NCBI GenBank assembly: GCA_964569295.1
Contig: CAZMVU010000057.1
Span: 1-23,901 of the forward strand
DNA length: 23,901 nt
Source of the DNA: CAZMVU01 sp964569295
GTDB taxonomy: Bacteria; Hydrogenedentota; Hydrogenedentia; Hydrogenedentales; JAGMZX01
Direction: 5' to 3'
Below the pieces are notes generated by a model, which saw only the letters and a list, made by a program, of their open reading frames with translations, ran no database searches and was not told where the DNA came from. Shown piece by piece: positions 1 through 8,219 of the stretch; position 1 is the first letter of the stretch, and each line of letters starts with the position of its first letter. Position numbers and translations under genes: made by a program.

Positions 1-297
1 TAGCGCCACGATATGCCCAATCATTACGTGAACCCAATGCCGCTTGCGAGGCTTCCCAACTGGGCCAACCGCGTTGGCCTGCTTGGTTCGCCTAAGGCCC
101 GGGCGATAGGCTAGAATGCCGGTTGCAGCACGCGAATCCCTGCTCCTTCGGTGTATGTAGGCCGCCGCGAGAATCGTATCTGACAACCTGTCAGTACGGC
201 ATAGGTTGTTTCGACGTCCGCTGACAGCCTGGCGGGGATCGCGTTGGTGATTCGCCAACCTTCTCCCACGCGATGAACGATAAAGGAGGTGCGGGCT
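1..297. other. Leader region upstream of the first gene
   Basis: I see no convincing gene here. There is a short perfect hairpin at 63-79 (7-bp GGCCAAC/GTTGGCC stem, 3-base loop) with no T-run after it, and a 5-bp inverted repeat CTGAC/GTCAG at 180-194. TAGAAT at 112-117 resembles a -10 box but has no -35 at a proper distance. A near-perfect Shine-Dalgarno AAGGAGGT at 283-290 serves the gene starting at 298. The promoter of that gene probably lies in this stretch but I cannot place it. Confidence 0.4.
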
Positions 298-678
298 ATG
301 GACCCGGAAAAGTACGAAGTGACCGCCCGCGCACTGTCGGACCGCTGGGGGGTGCATCCGGGTGCGGCCGAGGAGACGCGGGAGAACCGCGAGCTGCTGC
401 TCGATGCCATTCAGGAGCGTGTGGCCGATCTGATCAAGCGCGATTTTGATAAGCTGCGTATTGCCCTGTACCGCCTCGATGTGCCGGAAGACCGCTACAA
501 GGCCGCCTGGGACCAGCCCGGACTTGATGCGAAAGCCCGGGCCATTGCCGAGCTCATCCTCGAGCGGGAAACCGAGAAGGCCGGCGTGTGGGTGAAGCAT
601 GCTCAAGAACAACGCAAGCGCCAGACGGGAATCGTCGGCGATGAACCAGACAAGGAACTGCCGGATGCATCCGAATGA
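298..678 (+). CDS. Small conserved-looking helical hypothetical protein
   Basis: The protein has 126 residues and I cannot name its family. ATG 298 is chosen because AAGGAGGT at 283-290 ends 7 bases before it; an in-frame GTG at 289 lies inside that Shine-Dalgarno. The protein is charged and predicted mostly helical. It has a central segment reading FDKLRIALYRLDVPEDRY and then an AIAELILERE helix. From memory, small helical proteins with a 'LYRIDV..E' then 'A.LI.ER' pattern are widespread in bacteria as conserved hypotheticals. There is no signal peptide, membrane segment or cysteine cluster, so it is probably cytoplasmic. Its last codons overlap the likely start of the GH78-like gene (665) by 14 bases, so it is the first gene of a three-gene coupled unit. 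Its function is unknown; a partner or regulatory role for the neighbours is only a guess. Confidence 0.75.
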   Translation: MDPEKYEVTARALSDRWGVHPGAAEETRENRELLLDAIQERVADLIKRDFDKLRIALYRLDVPEDRYKAAWDQPGLDAKARAIAELILERETEKAGVWVKHAQEQRKRQTGIVGDEPDKELPDASE

Positions 679-2308
679 AATGGGAATGAATGACGCCCGT
701 GCCCGCCGGTTCCTCCGGCCGGTCCGTATTGTGTGGCAGAGCGATGCGCCGAACAACGTACTCGGTGCGGAAAACCTGCTGAAGAGCGACGCCCCGCCGT
801 GCCACCTGCGCAGTGAAGACGGTCCCGCCAGCCTCGTGGTCGATTTTGGGCGTGAGATTCATGGCGGCATCGAACTGCGCAACGGCATCACCAAGGACCA
901 CGCGCCCGTGAAGGTGCGCGTGCGCTTCGGCGAGTCCGTGGCCGAGGCCATGGGCGTCCCCAACCAGGACCACGCCATCCACGACTCCGAGGTGCTCGTG
1001 CCGTGGTACGGATCGACCGAGATCGGCAACACGGGCTTCCGCTTTGTGCGCATTGACCTTGCCGAGCCGGGCGACCACCTCGAGCTCGTGCACCTGCGCG
1101 CCGTGCTGCTCTTTCACGACGATCCGTATCTTGGCACGTTCCGCTGCAGCGACGAGCGCCTCAATACCATCTGGGACGTGGGCGCTTATTCCGTACACCT
1201 GTGCATGCAAGAACACCTGTGGGATGGTATCAAGCGCGATCGCCTCGTCTGGATCGGCGACATGCACCCGGAGACCATGGTCATCAACACGGTGTTCGGC
1301 GCGCATCCCGTGGTCCCCAAGAGCCTCGACTTCGTGCGGGATCAGACGCCGCTGCCGGGCTGGATGAATGGCATCAGCTCGTATTCGCTCTGGTGGGTGC
1401 GCATTCACCACTGCTGGTACCGTTACCACGGCGACACCGCCTACCTCGCGGCACAAAAGGATTATCTCCTCGGCCTGCTCGACCAACTCTTTGGCGAGGT
1501 GGGCGAGAACGGCAAGGAATCCCTGGGCGGTGGCCGCTTCCTCGACTGGCCCACGAGCGAAGACGACACAGCCATCCACATCGGCTTGCAGGCCCTGCTC
1601 ACCCTGGCCTTTGACGAGGCGGCCGACCTGTGCGATGTGCTGGGCGAGACGAAGACAGCCGGCCGCTGCCGGGACATGGTGAAGCGCATGCACACCTATA
1701 CCCCGCCTGAGACGAAGGTGAAGCAAGCGGCAGCGCTCACCGCGCTGGCCGGCTACGGCACGCCGGAAGCGGCAAACAAAACGGTTCTCGCGGACAATCC
1801 GCTCAGTGGCGTCTCGACCTTCTACGGGTATTACGTGCTTCAGGCGCGGGCAGCCGCGGGAGACTATGCGGGCGCGATCGAGGTCATCCGCAAGTACTGG
1901 GGCGCCATGCTCGATCTCGGCGCTACGACATTCTGGGAAGACTTCAATCTCGACTGGGTTCCCGGCTCCGCGCCCATTGATGAGCTTGTGCCGGAAGGCA
2001 AAAAGAGCATCCACGCCGACTACGGCGACTATTGCTACAAGGGGCTGCGTCATTCCCTGTGCCACGGCTGGGCGGCTGGTCCGACGGCCTGGATGAGCGA
2101 GCATGTGCTTGGCGTTCGGCCCATGGCGCCGGGATGCACGGAGGTTTGCATTACACCGCACCTGGCGGGGCTCGACTACGCGGAGGGCGCCTTCCCCACG
2201 CCCGCGGGTGTGATCCGCGTGGCGCACCGGAAAGGCGCGGACGGCAAGGTGTCCACGCAAGTCGATGCGCCCGAAGGCGTGCGTATCGTGGAACGCCCGG
2301 ATTCGTGA
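665..2308 (+). CDS. GH78-family alpha-L-rhamnosidase-like glycosidase
   Basis: This is a six-hairpin glycosidase resembling bacterial alpha-L-rhamnosidases, which cut terminal alpha-L-rhamnose from glycans and glycosides. After an N-terminal beta domain (VVDFGREIHGGIEL) comes DGIKRDRLVWIGD. This aligns with the GH78 motif D-x-P-x-R-E-R-x-x-W-x-G-D, with Asp where the Bacillus RhaB general acid is Glu. TTFWED is a candidate for the base segment, and CHGWAAGPTAWMSEHVLGV is typical of the end of the catalytic domain. ATG 665 (547 residues) is preferred because AAGGAA at 652-657 sits 7 bases upstream; starts at 680 or 686 are possible. There is no signal peptide, so it should act in the cytoplasm on imported oligosaccharides or glycosides. 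The stop overlaps the next gene's GTG start (GTGA). Family assignment is good; substrate is uncertain, because GH78-like proteins are diverse. Confidence 0.85.
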   Translation: MHPNEMGMNDARARRFLRPVRIVWQSDAPNNVLGAENLLKSDAPPCHLRSEDGPASLVVDFGREIHGGIELRNGITKDHAPVKVRVRFGESVAEAMGVPNQDHAIHDSEVLVPWYGSTEIGNTGFRFVRIDLAEPGDHLELVHLRAVLLFHDDPYLGTFRCSDERLNTIWDVGAYSVHLCMQEHLWDGIKRDRLVWIGDMHPETMVINTVFGAHPVVPKSLDFVRDQTPLPGWMNGISSYSLWWVRIHHCWYRYHGDTAYLAAQKDYLLGLLDQLFGEVGENGKESLGGGRFLDWPTSEDDTAIHIGLQALLTLAFDEAADLCDVLGETKTAGRCRDMVKRMHTYTPPETKVKQAAALTALAGYGTPEAANKTVLADNPLSGVSTFYGYYVLQARAAAGDYAGAIEVIRKYWGAMLDLGATTFWEDFNLDWVPGSAPIDELVPEGKKSIHADYGDYCYKGLRHSLCHGWAAGPTAWMSEHVLGVRPMAPGCTEVCITPHLAGLDYAEGAFPTPAGVIRVAHRKGADGKVSTQVDAPEGVRIVERPDS

Positions 2309-3687
2309 GCGTATTCGACGAACAACTGGTCTCGGGCAGTATCCTTCGTTCTGTGTGGAAGATTGCGTGGCCCGTGATCACGTTGAACCTGGTCAACGGT
2401 CTGCACGCGCTGGTTGACCACATTCTGGTGGGGAACTTCGTGGAGGCGCAGAACAACGCGGCGAACGCGGCTATTGGCGCGGCGTGGCAGGTATTCCTCG
2501 TGCTGGTGGTGTTCATCGCGTCCGTGTTTCACGGCATGAACGTGCTCATCGCACGCTACGCCGGGCGCAAGGATCAGGCGCGTGTGAGCAAGGTGGCCTA
2601 CGAAGCCTTCCTTAGCGCGATCTATGTGCTTGTGTGCATTGTAGCGCCCATTGGCTGGTTCATCGCGCCGCACCTGCTCGATTTCGTCGAAGCGGAACCC
2701 ATCGTGCAGGAGCATGCCCTGCCTTATCTGCGGCTACTGTTTACCTGCGGTGCGCCGCTGTTTCTCATGTTCATGATCACCGGCGCATTCCAGGCGGCGG
2801 GCGACCCGAAAACGCCGCTCAAGCTGGGCATTCTGACGACCATGCTCAACATCGTGCTGAGCTTCTTCTTTATCGTGGGGTTGGGTATGGGCACCGTTGG
2901 CGCGGCGCTGGGCACCCTGCTCGCGCCTGCGGTCACGGTGTGCATCGCCATCGCATTGATACTGAGCAAGAAGATGATCATTCAGCCGCCGGTACGGTTC
3001 CGCCTGGTGCCGGACCTGCTGGTGATGAAGACGGTGGTGCAGATCGGCATTCCCACTGGCATCCAGGGCATACTGCTCAATGTGGGCGGGGTGTTGCTGC
3101 TGCGCTTCATTGGCACACTCCCGCAAAGCGCCGCCGCCCAGGCCGCGTATGTATTGTGCTACTCGCAGATTTTCTCGGTGGTCACCTGGACCAGCTTCGG
3201 CCTGCGCGCCGCTGCGGGCACGCTCTCGGGGCAGAATCTCGGCGCCGAAAAGCCCGAGCGCGCCGCCCGCTGCGTCTATACCGCCGCGGGCTTTGGTTTC
3301 TTGTGGGCCTCGGTGTGGGCGAGCCTTTACTGGGTAGCGCCGGAATTCCTGCTCGGGCTTTTCAGTGTGTCCGAGGGACCCGTGCTCGAATTCGGCCGAT
3401 CACTGCTGCAATACCTGAGTTTTTCCGGCATCGCCCTGGCCACCGCGCTCGCTTTTACCGGCGGACTCCAGGGCGCGGGTGACACGAAATCCCCGATGTG
3501 GATAGCGTTTCTCTCGCAGATTGTCATTTTGCTGGGTATCTGCCAGATTTACAGCATGTTGAACATGCTCACGCCCGGCCGCGTCTGGATGGCGATTCTC
3601 ATCAGCCACACGAGCCGGCTCGCTCTTACCGGCCTTGCCTTCCGCTTCGGCAAATGGGCGCAGGTGAAGGTTGAGCTCGAGCATTGA
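2305..3687 (+). CDS. MATE-family multidrug/metabolite efflux transporter
   Basis: This is an integral inner-membrane antiporter of the MATE family, which exports organic cations or other small molecules using a Na+ or H+ gradient. The length of about 460 residues and roughly 12 hydrophobic segments fit the family. Typical features are the N-terminal ILRSVWKIAWPVITLNLVNGLHALVDHILVG, the first-half segment FQAAGDPKTPLKLG, and its second-half counterpart LQGAGDTKSPMW, the internal duplication seen in MATE proteins. The start is GTG 2305, which overlaps the GH78-like stop in a GTGA arrangement, implying translational coupling. Reading further upstream in frame only crosses the GH78-like gene. Co-expression with a cytoplasmic glycosidase suggests export of an aglycone or other glycan-derived product, but that is inference. 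Confidence 0.9.
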   Translation: MSVFDEQLVSGSILRSVWKIAWPVITLNLVNGLHALVDHILVGNFVEAQNNAANAAIGAAWQVFLVLVVFIASVFHGMNVLIARYAGRKDQARVSKVAYEAFLSAIYVLVCIVAPIGWFIAPHLLDFVEAEPIVQEHALPYLRLLFTCGAPLFLMFMITGAFQAAGDPKTPLKLGILTTMLNIVLSFFFIVGLGMGTVGAALGTLLAPAVTVCIAIALILSKKMIIQPPVRFRLVPDLLVMKTVVQIGIPTGIQGILLNVGGVLLLRFIGTLPQSAAAQAAYVLCYSQIFSVVTWTSFGLRAAAGTLSGQNLGAEKPERAARCVYTAAGFGFLWASVWASLYWVAPEFLLGLFSVSEGPVLEFGRSLLQYLSFSGIALATALAFTGGLQGAGDTKSPMWIAFLSQIVILLGICQIYSMLNMLTPGRVWMAILISHTSRLALTGLAFRFGKWAQVKVELEH

Positions 3688-3771
3688 CACGCCGCCGATG
3701 GGCCTGCCTTTAGAACGCGTCCCCAAATGACTTGTCCGGTGCCTCTTACCCAACCCCTAGTGAAGAATGAG

Positions 3772-3800
3772 TTGACAAGCCCTATATCTTGTGTTATCCT
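3772..3800 (+). promoter_or_regulatory. Sigma70-type promoter of the flagellar export operon
   Basis: A perfect -35 box TTGACA (3772-3777) is followed by a 17-base spacer and TATCCT (3795-3800). TGT just before the -10 gives an extended -10. Transcription would start near 3807, about 60 bases before the fliQ start. This is the strongest promoter-like sequence I see in the window, and it lies where the flagellar unit begins. Confidence 0.7.
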
Positions 3801-3868
3801 GCTCTTGCACGGGAAGGTTCTGTGAAAAGTGTGCCCCCGGGGGTAATGCGAACCAAGGAACGTACCAG

Positions 3869-4144
3869 GTGACGGTTGACGATGTAACCCAGCTCGGGCA
3901 GCAGGCCATGTATACGACCCTGCTTGCCGCCGCGCCCATGCTGATTGCCGGCATGGTGGTTGGGTTGTTTATCAGTGTGTTGCAGTCGGTTACGCAGATT
4001 CAGGAGATCACGCTGACGTTCGTGCCGAAGATCGTGGTGGTCATGCTGGTGTTCGTCCTGTTTCTGCCCTTCATCGCCGAAACGATGCTGTCTTTCGTAC
4101 AGGAATTGTTCATGAACATGGACGCCATTGTGTTGCGGCGGTAA
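3869..4144 (+). CDS. fliQ: Flagellar export gate protein FliQ
   Basis: FliQ is a small two-helix membrane subunit of the FliP-FliQ-FliR gate of the flagellar type III export apparatus. The protein reads VTQLGQQAMYTTLLAAAPMLI, then SVLQSVTQIQEITLTFVPKI, then LSFVQELF near the C-terminus, the standard FliQ pattern including the conserved Q-x-x-T-Q-I-x-E-x-T-L stretch. GTG 3869 is chosen because AAGGAA at 3855-3860 sits 8 bases upstream and it gives 91 residues, the usual size of about 89. An earlier in-frame ATG near 3800 would overlap the promoter and add an atypical N-terminus. It is the first gene of the fliQ-fliR-flhB-flhA-flhF-flhG unit; fliP, often just upstream, is not in this window. 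Confidence 0.93.
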   Translation: MTVDDVTQLGQQAMYTTLLAAAPMLIAGMVVGLFISVLQSVTQIQEITLTFVPKIVVVMLVFVLFLPFIAETMLSFVQELFMNMDAIVLRR

Positions 4145-4207
4145 CACTGCGGCTGTCTACAGGGATCGCGCCCCGGGTTGGCCGGGGAATAGCAGGAGAG
4201 GCGCAGC

Positions 4208-4975
4208 ATGGTGGAAATCGCGTATTTCAAGCTCTTTGTGCTTGTGCTGGCGCGTTTCTCCGGTCTGATGGTGAGTGCGCCGTTTCTGGGCAGCGCGAAC
4301 ATTCCTGTCGCGGCGAAGGCGGGTTTGGCGGGGATGGCGGCGGTGGTGGTGAGCCCGACGCTCCTGCCGTTGGCCGATCCCCTGCCGGACACCGCGCTCG
4401 TGTTCGCGTTGTACGGCGCCGGTGAATTCATCATCGGGCTTATGGTGGGTTTCACACTGACGTTCATCTTCTCGGCGATTCAGCTTGCGGGCCAGGTGAT
4501 TGACTTGCAGACGGGGTTCGGCATGATGAACGTGTTCAATCCGGCCCTCGAGACGCAGTTTCCCATCTTCGGCTTCTTCCTGTTCATCCTTGCGGTGGTG
4601 TACCTGCTGGTGCTCAACGGCCACCACCTGATGATTGTGGGCCTGATCGCCACTTATGACCATGCACCCATCGGCGGGCTATCCGTGCGCCCCGAGCTGA
4701 TGTTCGAGTTTACACGATTGGGTCAGTTGATGTTTGTGGACGGCATGATCATCGCGGCGCCGCTGGCCTCGGCCATGCTGTTGGCCTACATGACCATGGG
4801 CCTGCTCGGGCGGGTGGTGCCGCAGATTCACCTGTTTGTGGTGGGGTTCCCACTCACCATTGGCGTGAGCCTGTTGCTCATGTCGTTGATTATCGGCGTA
4901 TACACGCAAACCCTCGAGCGGATGTTCGGGCGCATGTTCCGAAACCTCGATCTGTTCATCCGGGCGCTCGGGTAA
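4208..4975 (+). CDS. fliR: Flagellar export gate protein FliR
   Basis: FliR is the third gate subunit and forms the export channel with FliP and FliQ in the basal-body membrane. The 255-residue length is normal. The N-terminus (FVLVLARFSGLMVSAPFLGS) is typical of FliR. It continues with GEFIIGLMVGFTL, QLAGQVIDLQTGFGMMNVFNP, and late LGRVVPQIHLFVVGFPLTI, which match the family's conserved blocks. It has about six hydrophobic segments. AGGAGAGG a few bases upstream of ATG 4208 is a good ribosome site. It lies 63 bases after fliQ and 13 before flhB. Confidence 0.95.
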   Translation: MVEIAYFKLFVLVLARFSGLMVSAPFLGSANIPVAAKAGLAGMAAVVVSPTLLPLADPLPDTALVFALYGAGEFIIGLMVGFTLTFIFSAIQLAGQVIDLQTGFGMMNVFNPALETQFPIFGFFLFILAVVYLLVLNGHHLMIVGLIATYDHAPIGGLSVRPELMFEFTRLGQLMFVDGMIIAAPLASAMLLAYMTMGLLGRVVPQIHLFVVGFPLTIGVSLLLMSLIIGVYTQTLERMFGRMFRNLDLFIRALG

Positions 4976-4988
4976 CCAGGCGGAAACC

Positions 4989-6104
4989 ATGCCGGACGAC
5001 TCAGGCGGAGAAAAAACAATCCCCGCGACCCCGCGCAAGCGCGAGCAGCAGCGCGAGGAGGGGAACATCGCGAAGAGCCAGGACCTGAATTCGGCCTGGG
5101 CGCTCGGGGTCGCTCTGCTCGCCATGCTGGTGCTGGGGCCGGCGATGCTTGAGACGCTGCTCGATGGGGGCCGCTACTTCTTCGGGCACCTGGACGAAAT
5201 GCTGCACTCGCGTACGCCTATCGAACTGGTGGCGCGGCGCGCCCTCTATTTCATGGCGGTAGCGGCGGGGCCGTTCATGGTGGCGATGCTGCTGTCGGGC
5301 TTATCGCTGAACTTCGTGCAGGTGGGCTTCATTCTCACCGCCAAGCCACTGGTTCCCAAGTTCAGCCGGCTCAATCCGATCTCGGGCCTGCAACGGTACG
5401 GATCGATACGCACCCTGGTCGAGCTTGTCAAGTCGCTGGCGAAGCTGGGACTGGTCGGGTTTGTGGCGTGGATCACGATCGGGCCGCGGGCGGAAGAGCT
5501 GGTGACCTATATGACGTTGACGCCCTACGAAATCGTGCAGGCGATTGCGTGGCTCGTTTTCGCGTTGTGGTGGCGGGTCGTGGTGGCCATGCTGCTCATC
5601 GGCCTTATCGACTACGCCTACCAGTTGTGGCAACACGGCGAGGATATCAAGATGACGGATCGCGAGTTCCGCGATGAACAGCGCCAGTCAGAAGGTGATC
5701 CGAAGATCAAGCAGCGTGTGCGCCAGTTGCAACGACAGATGGCGATGCAGCGGATGATGGCCGAAGTGCCGGCGGCGGATGTGGTGATCACGAACCCGGT
5801 GCGCTATGCCGTGGCCCTGCGCTATGACATGGCAAGTATGGACGCGCCCCGGGTGGTGGCGAAGGGGATGCGCCTCACCGCGCAACACATCCGCGATATT
5901 GCCACGGAGAACGACGTGCCCATCGTGCAGCGCCCGGAACTCGCGCGCACCCTCTACCGCTCGGTCGAGGTGGGCCAGCAGGTGCCAGAGGACTTTTTCC
6001 GTGCGGTGGCGGAGGTGCTCTCCTTCGTGTACCGCATAGACAGGCGCGATGACAAACGCCGGGAGCGTGAGCGCACGATGCACAGTTCGCAGGTGGCCGT
6101 ATGA
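4989..6104 (+). CDS. flhB: Flagellar export switch protein FlhB with a variant cleavage motif
   Basis: FlhB controls the substrate switch of the flagellar export apparatus from rod/hook to filament proteins. The N-terminus ATPRKREQQREEGNIAKSQDL is typical, followed by four hydrophobic segments and a cytoplasmic domain from about residue 210. In known FlhB proteins this domain cleaves itself between Asn and Pro of NPTH (Asn269 in Salmonella). Here the equivalent at residues 269-272 (5793-5804) reads NPVR, followed by the usual YAVALRYD. The scissile Asn-Pro is kept, but Thr and His are replaced. The rest of the domain (VVAKGMRLTAQHIRDIATENDVPIVQRPELARTLY, given here in short) is normal, so the protein is not decayed. 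Length is 371 residues; it is followed by flhA after 29 bases. Confidence 0.95.
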   Translation: MPDDSGGEKTIPATPRKREQQREEGNIAKSQDLNSAWALGVALLAMLVLGPAMLETLLDGGRYFFGHLDEMLHSRTPIELVARRALYFMAVAAGPFMVAMLLSGLSLNFVQVGFILTAKPLVPKFSRLNPISGLQRYGSIRTLVELVKSLAKLGLVGFVAWITIGPRAEELVTYMTLTPYEIVQAIAWLVFALWWRVVVAMLLIGLIDYAYQLWQHGEDIKMTDREFRDEQRQSEGDPKIKQRVRQLQRQMAMQRMMAEVPAADVVITNPVRYAVALRYDMASMDAPRVVAKGMRLTAQHIRDIATENDVPIVQRPELARTLYRSVEVGQQVPEDFFRAVAEVLSFVYRIDRRDDKRRERERTMHSSQVAV

Positions 6105-6133
6105 TCAACCAGGCAGGAGCACACTGCTGACCC

Positions 6134-8218
6134 ATGGCCGTATCGGCACAAAACGTGGCGGCCCGCCAGCGCCGGTTCTTCTTCGGAGGCAACCAGGACG
6201 TCATACTGGCGGTGTGTGTTATCGCCGTTCTCGTGATCCTGCTGCTGCCGATTCCGACGTGGATGCTCGATGTGATGCTCACGATCAACATTTCGCTGTC
6301 GGTCATCATCATGCTGGGCACCATCTATCTGCAGCGTCCGGCGGAATTCAGCGTGTTTCCTTCGCTGTTGCTCATGCTCACCCTGTTCCGGCTCAGTCTC
6401 AATGTCGCCTCGACCCGCCTTATTCTCGCCCAGGCAAATGCCGGCAACGTGATAAACGCGTTCGGCGGGTTCGTCACGGCGGGCAACTTGTTCGTGGGCA
6501 TCGTTATCTTCATTATTCTGGTGGTGATTCAGTTCGTCGTGATCACCCGTGGCGCCACGCGTATCTCCGAGGTGGCGGCCCGCTTCACCCTGGACGCCAT
6601 GCCGGGCAAGCAGATGGGCGTCGATGCGGATCTCAACTCGGGTTTAATAACCGAGCAGCAGGCCCGGCAACGGCGCCGACGCATCGAACAGGAGGCGGAC
6701 TTCTACGGGGCTATGGACGGCGCGACGAAGTTCGTCCGCGGCGATGCCATCGCCGCCATCATCATCACGCTCGTGAATATCATCTTCGGGCTCATCATCG
6801 GCATGATCATGCTCGGACTCGAGTTTGGCGAGGCGGCCCAGATTTACACCACGCTTACCATCGGCGACGGGCTGGTCTCGCAGATTCCCGCCCTCATCAT
6901 CTCGACGGCGGCGGGCCTCGTGGTAACCCGGGCAAGCTCGGAGGAGAACCTGGGCGTCGATGTGGGCGCCCAGTTCACGCGCTACCCGCGCGCGCTGGGC
7001 ATCGCCGCCCTCATGCTTGCCCTGTTCGGGCTTGTGCCGGGCATGCCCACCTTGGCCTTCCTCTTCGTTGCGGGCCTGCTGAGCCTGCTCACCTACAGTG
7101 CCGTGCAAGCCCAGGAGCACAAAGCCGAGGAGGCGCGGCAGGCAGAAATGGCGCAGGAGGCCGCCGAAGAACAGCCCGAGGCGCGCACGGAAGATCTGCT
7201 CACGGTCGATCCGCTCAAAATCGAGTTGGGCTACGGCCTTGTCGCCATGGCCGACCCGCGCCAGGGTGGCGACTTGCTCACGCGCATTCAGATCATCCGC
7301 CAGCAGATCGCGACACGCATGGGCATTATCGTGCCCGTAATCCGCATCGTGGACAACATGCGCCTGCGGGCGAACGAGTACCAGGTGAGGCTGCGCGAGT
7401 CGGTTATCGCTTCGTATGAACTCATGCCGGATCACTTTCTGGCGATGAACCCGGGCCTGGCCGATGAGGACATAGACGGCATCCCCACCACGGAGCCGGC
7501 TTTCGGCCTGTCTGCGCTGTGGGTCGGGCGGCATCAGCGCGATCGTGCCGAACGCCTGGGCTACACCATCATCGAGCCATCGGCCGTGCTCGCCACGCAC
7601 CTGACCGAACTCATCTACGCGCACGCTGATGAACTGCTCACGCGCGAGGATGTGCAGGTGCTCGTGAATCATCTGAAGGAAAGCGCACCGACGGTGGTCG
7701 ATGAATTATTGCCGAACATCCTTACCTACGGCGAATTGCAAAAGGTGCTGCACTTGCTGTTGCGCGAGCGGGTGTCCGTGCGCAACCTCGAAACCATCTG
7801 CGAAGTGCTGTGCGACTATGGTGCCCGTACGAAGGATCCCGAGATTCTCGCCGAGTATTGCCGCCACGCGCTGGCACGGGAAATCTGCGGGAATTATGCG
7901 GATGAAAATGGCGTGCTCCGGGTAATCACCGTGGATCCCGCCCTCGAGCAGGAAATCCTCGATGCCATCAACCGTGCCGATACGGGCGAGTTTATCCCCC
8001 TGTCGCCGGAGCGCGCCGACCTGGTCGCCGAGCGCACGGCCCAGGCTGTGCAGCCGCTGCTCTTGCAGGGCATGGAGCCGGTGATCCTCACATCGGCCCC
8101 CGTGCGCCGATTCTACAAACGCATTGTCGAGCGTCATGTACCCAAGATCGTGGTGCTCTCGCTCAACGAGATCGATCCCGCCATGAAGCTGGAAAGTGAA
8201 GGACAGGTGACGCTGTAA
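6134..8218 (+). CDS. flhA: Flagellar export apparatus protein FlhA
   Basis: FlhA is the large membrane subunit of the export apparatus; its cytoplasmic ring docks chaperone-substrate complexes. Length (694 residues) is standard. About eight membrane segments fill residues 20-320. The family signature reads RISEVAARFTLDAMPGKQMG, then VDADLNSG, around residues 140-170, very close to the FHIPEP consensus. The cytoplasmic half has RMGIIVPVIRIVDNMRLR and ends with a normal C-terminal domain. The start at ATG 6134 keeps the usual N-terminus; the nearest Shine-Dalgarno-like AGGAG (6115-6119) is rather far, so translation may depend on coupling from flhB. It ends one base before flhF starts. Confidence 0.95.
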   Translation: MAVSAQNVAARQRRFFFGGNQDVILAVCVIAVLVILLLPIPTWMLDVMLTINISLSVIIMLGTIYLQRPAEFSVFPSLLLMLTLFRLSLNVASTRLILAQANAGNVINAFGGFVTAGNLFVGIVIFIILVVIQFVVITRGATRISEVAARFTLDAMPGKQMGVDADLNSGLITEQQARQRRRRIEQEADFYGAMDGATKFVRGDAIAAIIITLVNIIFGLIIGMIMLGLEFGEAAQIYTTLTIGDGLVSQIPALIISTAAGLVVTRASSEENLGVDVGAQFTRYPRALGIAALMLALFGLVPGMPTLAFLFVAGLLSLLTYSAVQAQEHKAEEARQAEMAQEAAEEQPEARTEDLLTVDPLKIELGYGLVAMADPRQGGDLLTRIQIIRQQIATRMGIIVPVIRIVDNMRLRANEYQVRLRESVIASYELMPDHFLAMNPGLADEDIDGIPTTEPAFGLSALWVGRHQRDRAERLGYTIIEPSAVLATHLTELIYAHADELLTREDVQVLVNHLKESAPTVVDELLPNILTYGELQKVLHLLLRERVSVRNLETICEVLCDYGARTKDPEILAEYCRHALAREICGNYADENGVLRVITVDPALEQEILDAINRADTGEFIPLSPERADLVAERTAQAVQPLLLQGMEPVILTSAPVRRFYKRIVERHVPKIVVLSLNEIDPAMKLESEGQVTL

Positions 8219-8219
8219 G

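Noticed and set aside
554..2260. Long open frame on the minus strand opposite the GH78-like gene
   Set aside because: It is a shadow of the real gene in GC-rich DNA: no recognisable domain, biased composition, and the plus-strand frame has clear GH78 motifs.
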